Source: Rhinopithecimicrobium faecis
GTDB lineage: Bacteria > Bacteroidota > Bacteroidia > Sphingobacteriales > Sphingobacteriaceae
Reading direction: 5' to 3'
Assembly (NCBI GenBank): GCA_017942165.1
Contig: JAGKSB010000002.1
Span: 124,001 to 188,000, forward strand
Length of the DNA: 64,000 bases
In this document: positions 62,638 to 64,000 of the stretch, in pieces
How positions within the stretch are numbered: position 1 is the first letter of the stretch
Layout: every line of letters begins with the position of its first letter
The notes under the pieces: model-generated
Database searches by the model: none
What the model was told of the DNA's origin: nothing
The model's input: the letters and a program-made list of their open reading frames with translations, nothing else
Program-made: the position numbers and the translations under genes

Positions 62638-64000
62638 TTAACGAACAAAGGCCATCGCCACACCACCATCCACATTTATAATATTACCTGTAGACTTATT
62701 CAGTAATCCACCAGTGAAAGCAAAGCAAGCATTAGCAATATCCTCAGGCAAGATAATCTCATTCAAAAGCGTACGATTAGCATAATAAGCTGGTAATTCA
62801 GCAACAGTTATTCCATATGCTTTAGCACGCCCCTCAGCCCAGCCTCCAGCCCAAATATTGGAATCTGAAATTACAGCATCAGGATTAATTACATTGACAC
62901 GAATATGATCAGCTCCTAATTCCGTCGCATTTAGACGACTTAGATGAAGTTGTGCAGCCTTAGCAGATCCATAACCTGCGTTATTTGGTCCTGAAACCAG
63001 TGCATTCTTACTAACAATATTTATAATATCCCCTCCGATAGCTTGTTTTTTCATGGTAGTTACTGCAACCTGTGTGACGAAAAACTGCCCCTTCACGAGC
63101 ACATTATAAAGTGTATCCCAATCTTTCTCAGTATGTTCACCTATTGGCTTAGAGATAGAAAGGCCGGCATTATTAACGACAATATCAACCCCTCCAAAAG
63201 CTAATACGGCTGTATAAAAAGCGTTCTTTATACTCTCTTCATCTGTTACATCTAGACGAGAAATAGCAAATGAATCAATTCCGAACTCACTTGTAAATTC
63301 CTTTTCAGCTTCCGACAGACGCTCTTCATCCAAATCGTTTAATAAAACAACAGCACCTTCGCTAATAAATTTTTTTGCAATAGCCTTTCCAATGCCTCCA
63401 GCAGACCCTGTAACTAATGCCACCTTTCCTGATAAAGATTTAGCTTTGGGCATACGTTGTAATTTAGCTTCTTCTAATAACCAATATTCAATATTAAATG
63501 CTTCCTGCCTTGGTAGCGCCGTGTAGTTTGAGATGGCTTCAGCTCCTTTCATCACATTAATTGCATTGATATAAAATTCCGCGGCAACACGCGCCGTCTG
63601 CTTATCTTTAGAAAAAGCAAACATACCAACGCCAGGATACAAAATTATCACAGGATTGGCATCACGAATTGCAGGACTATTGTGATGCTTACAACTTTCA
63701 TAATAGGCTGTATACATTTCTCTATATGCTTTAAAAGCTGGTGCTAAAGTTGCTTTTACTGCTTCCACATCAGAAAGATCCATATTCGAAGAAATATCTA
63801 AAACTAAAGGCGATATTTTCGTGCGTAAGAAATGATCCGGACAAGAAGTGCCAAGAGGTGCTAGACGAGCTAGATCTTTAGAATTAATAAATTCTAACAC
63901 ACGTGCATCATCAGAAAAGTGACCAATCATGTGCTTCTGACTAGCGCAAAAACCTCGTAAAATGGGCGCTAAGAGTGACGCTTGCTTCTGCCTTTCAGCA
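62638..64000 (-). CDS. Bifunctional rhamnulose-1-phosphate aldolase/lactaldehyde dehydrogenase (5' end outside window)
   Basis: The frame is open to the window edge: upstream of the internal Met at 63930 it continues as LLAPILRGFCASQKH, so the N-terminal class II aldolase domain extends beyond the window. About 454 residues are present. The aldolase part ends in GTSCPDHFLRTKISPLVLD and related segments. The C-terminal half is a short-chain dehydrogenase with TGSAGGIG (NAD binding), NNAG and YGSAK (catalytic Tyr-Lys). This fusion cleaves rhamnulose 1-phosphate to DHAP and L-lactaldehyde and oxidises the aldehyde to L-lactate. It precedes rhaI by 42 bp in the catabolic operon. Confidence 0.93.
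   Translation of the reverse strand, partial: AERQKQASLLAPILRGFCASQKHMIGHFSDDARVLEFINSKDLARLAPLGTSCPDHFLRTKISPLVLDISSNMDLSDVEAVKATLAPAFKAYREMYTAYYESCKHHNSPAIRDANPVIILYPGVGMFAFSKDKQTARVAAEFYINAINVMKGAEAISNYTALPRQEAFNIEYWLLEEAKLQRMPKAKSLSGKVALVTGSAGGIGKAIAKKFISEGAVVLLNDLDEERLSEAEKEFTSEFGIDSFAISRLDVTDEESIKNAFYTAVLAFGGVDIVVNNAGLSISKPIGEHTEKDWDTLYNVLVKGQFFVTQVAVTTMKKQAIGGDIINIVSKNALVSGPNNAGYGSAKAAQLHLSRLNATELGADHIRVNVINPDAVISDSNIWAGGWAEGRAKAYGITVAELPAYYANRTLLNEIILPEDIANACFAFTGGLLNKSTGNIINVDGGVAMAFVR

Overview
The window is about 64 kb of chromosome from a Bacteroidota bacterium, most likely a Sphingobacteriaceae member (Sphingobacterium- or Pedobacter-like). The evidence is three SusC/SusD pairs, many lipoproteins, TAnnTTTG-type -7 promoter elements, low-to-moderate GC, and Bacteroidota-style housekeeping genes. 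No insertion sequence, prophage, integrase or CRISPR array was seen.

Region 1 (1-24 kb) is mostly housekeeping. In order it holds the start of cysS, der, an orphan SusCD pair, a tandem array of five identical initiator tRNA genes, era, uvrC, a class A penicillin-binding protein, an MFS exporter, ispF, a half-size glycogen-synthase-like protein, panC-panD, a small TonB-receptor cluster (His-rich protein, receptor with a CxxC plug, thioredoxin-like protein), two tandem FKBP-type lipoproteins, nadE and a DUF4136 lipoprotein.

Region 2 (24-64 kb) is one large L-rhamnose locus, entirely on the minus strand. Its parts, in the direction of transcription, are: (a) a catabolic operon (aldolase/dehydrogenase fusion, rhaI, FGGY kinase, lldD) closed by a terminator near 58.7 kb; (b) operon 58.56-42.76 kb: SusC, SusD, GH106, GH28, a truncated GH28-like protein, GH92, a CocE/NonD hydrolase and an M28 peptidase, closed by a terminator near 42.7 kb; (c) operon 42.57-32.47 kb: SusC, SusD, GH78, GH78; (d) operon 32.36-25.17 kb: GH78-type, GH78, GH78 and rhaM; (e) a GntR regulator at 24-25 kb.

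Together these encode capture and hydrolysis of a rhamnose-rich glycan and conversion of rhamnose to DHAP plus lactaldehyde, lactate and pyruvate. The glycan is not identified. GH106 and five GH78-type proteins argue for abundant alpha-L-rhamnose. GH92 adds alpha-mannose and GH28 suggests a uronic-acid polymer.

The most notable unexplained signal is a 16-bp element, ATCmyGyACTrTCmTG, with two half-sites 10 bp apart. It occurs in the same orientation upstream of all three polysaccharide operons (58660, 42682 and 32417). It looks like an operator for an AraC-type or hybrid two-component regulator that is not encoded in the window. Other points of interest are the five-fold tRNA-fMet array with hairpin spacers, hairpins directly after each susD, a GH78-like protein with Asp in place of the general-acid Glu, and a GT5-like protein without its KxGGL motif or second domain.
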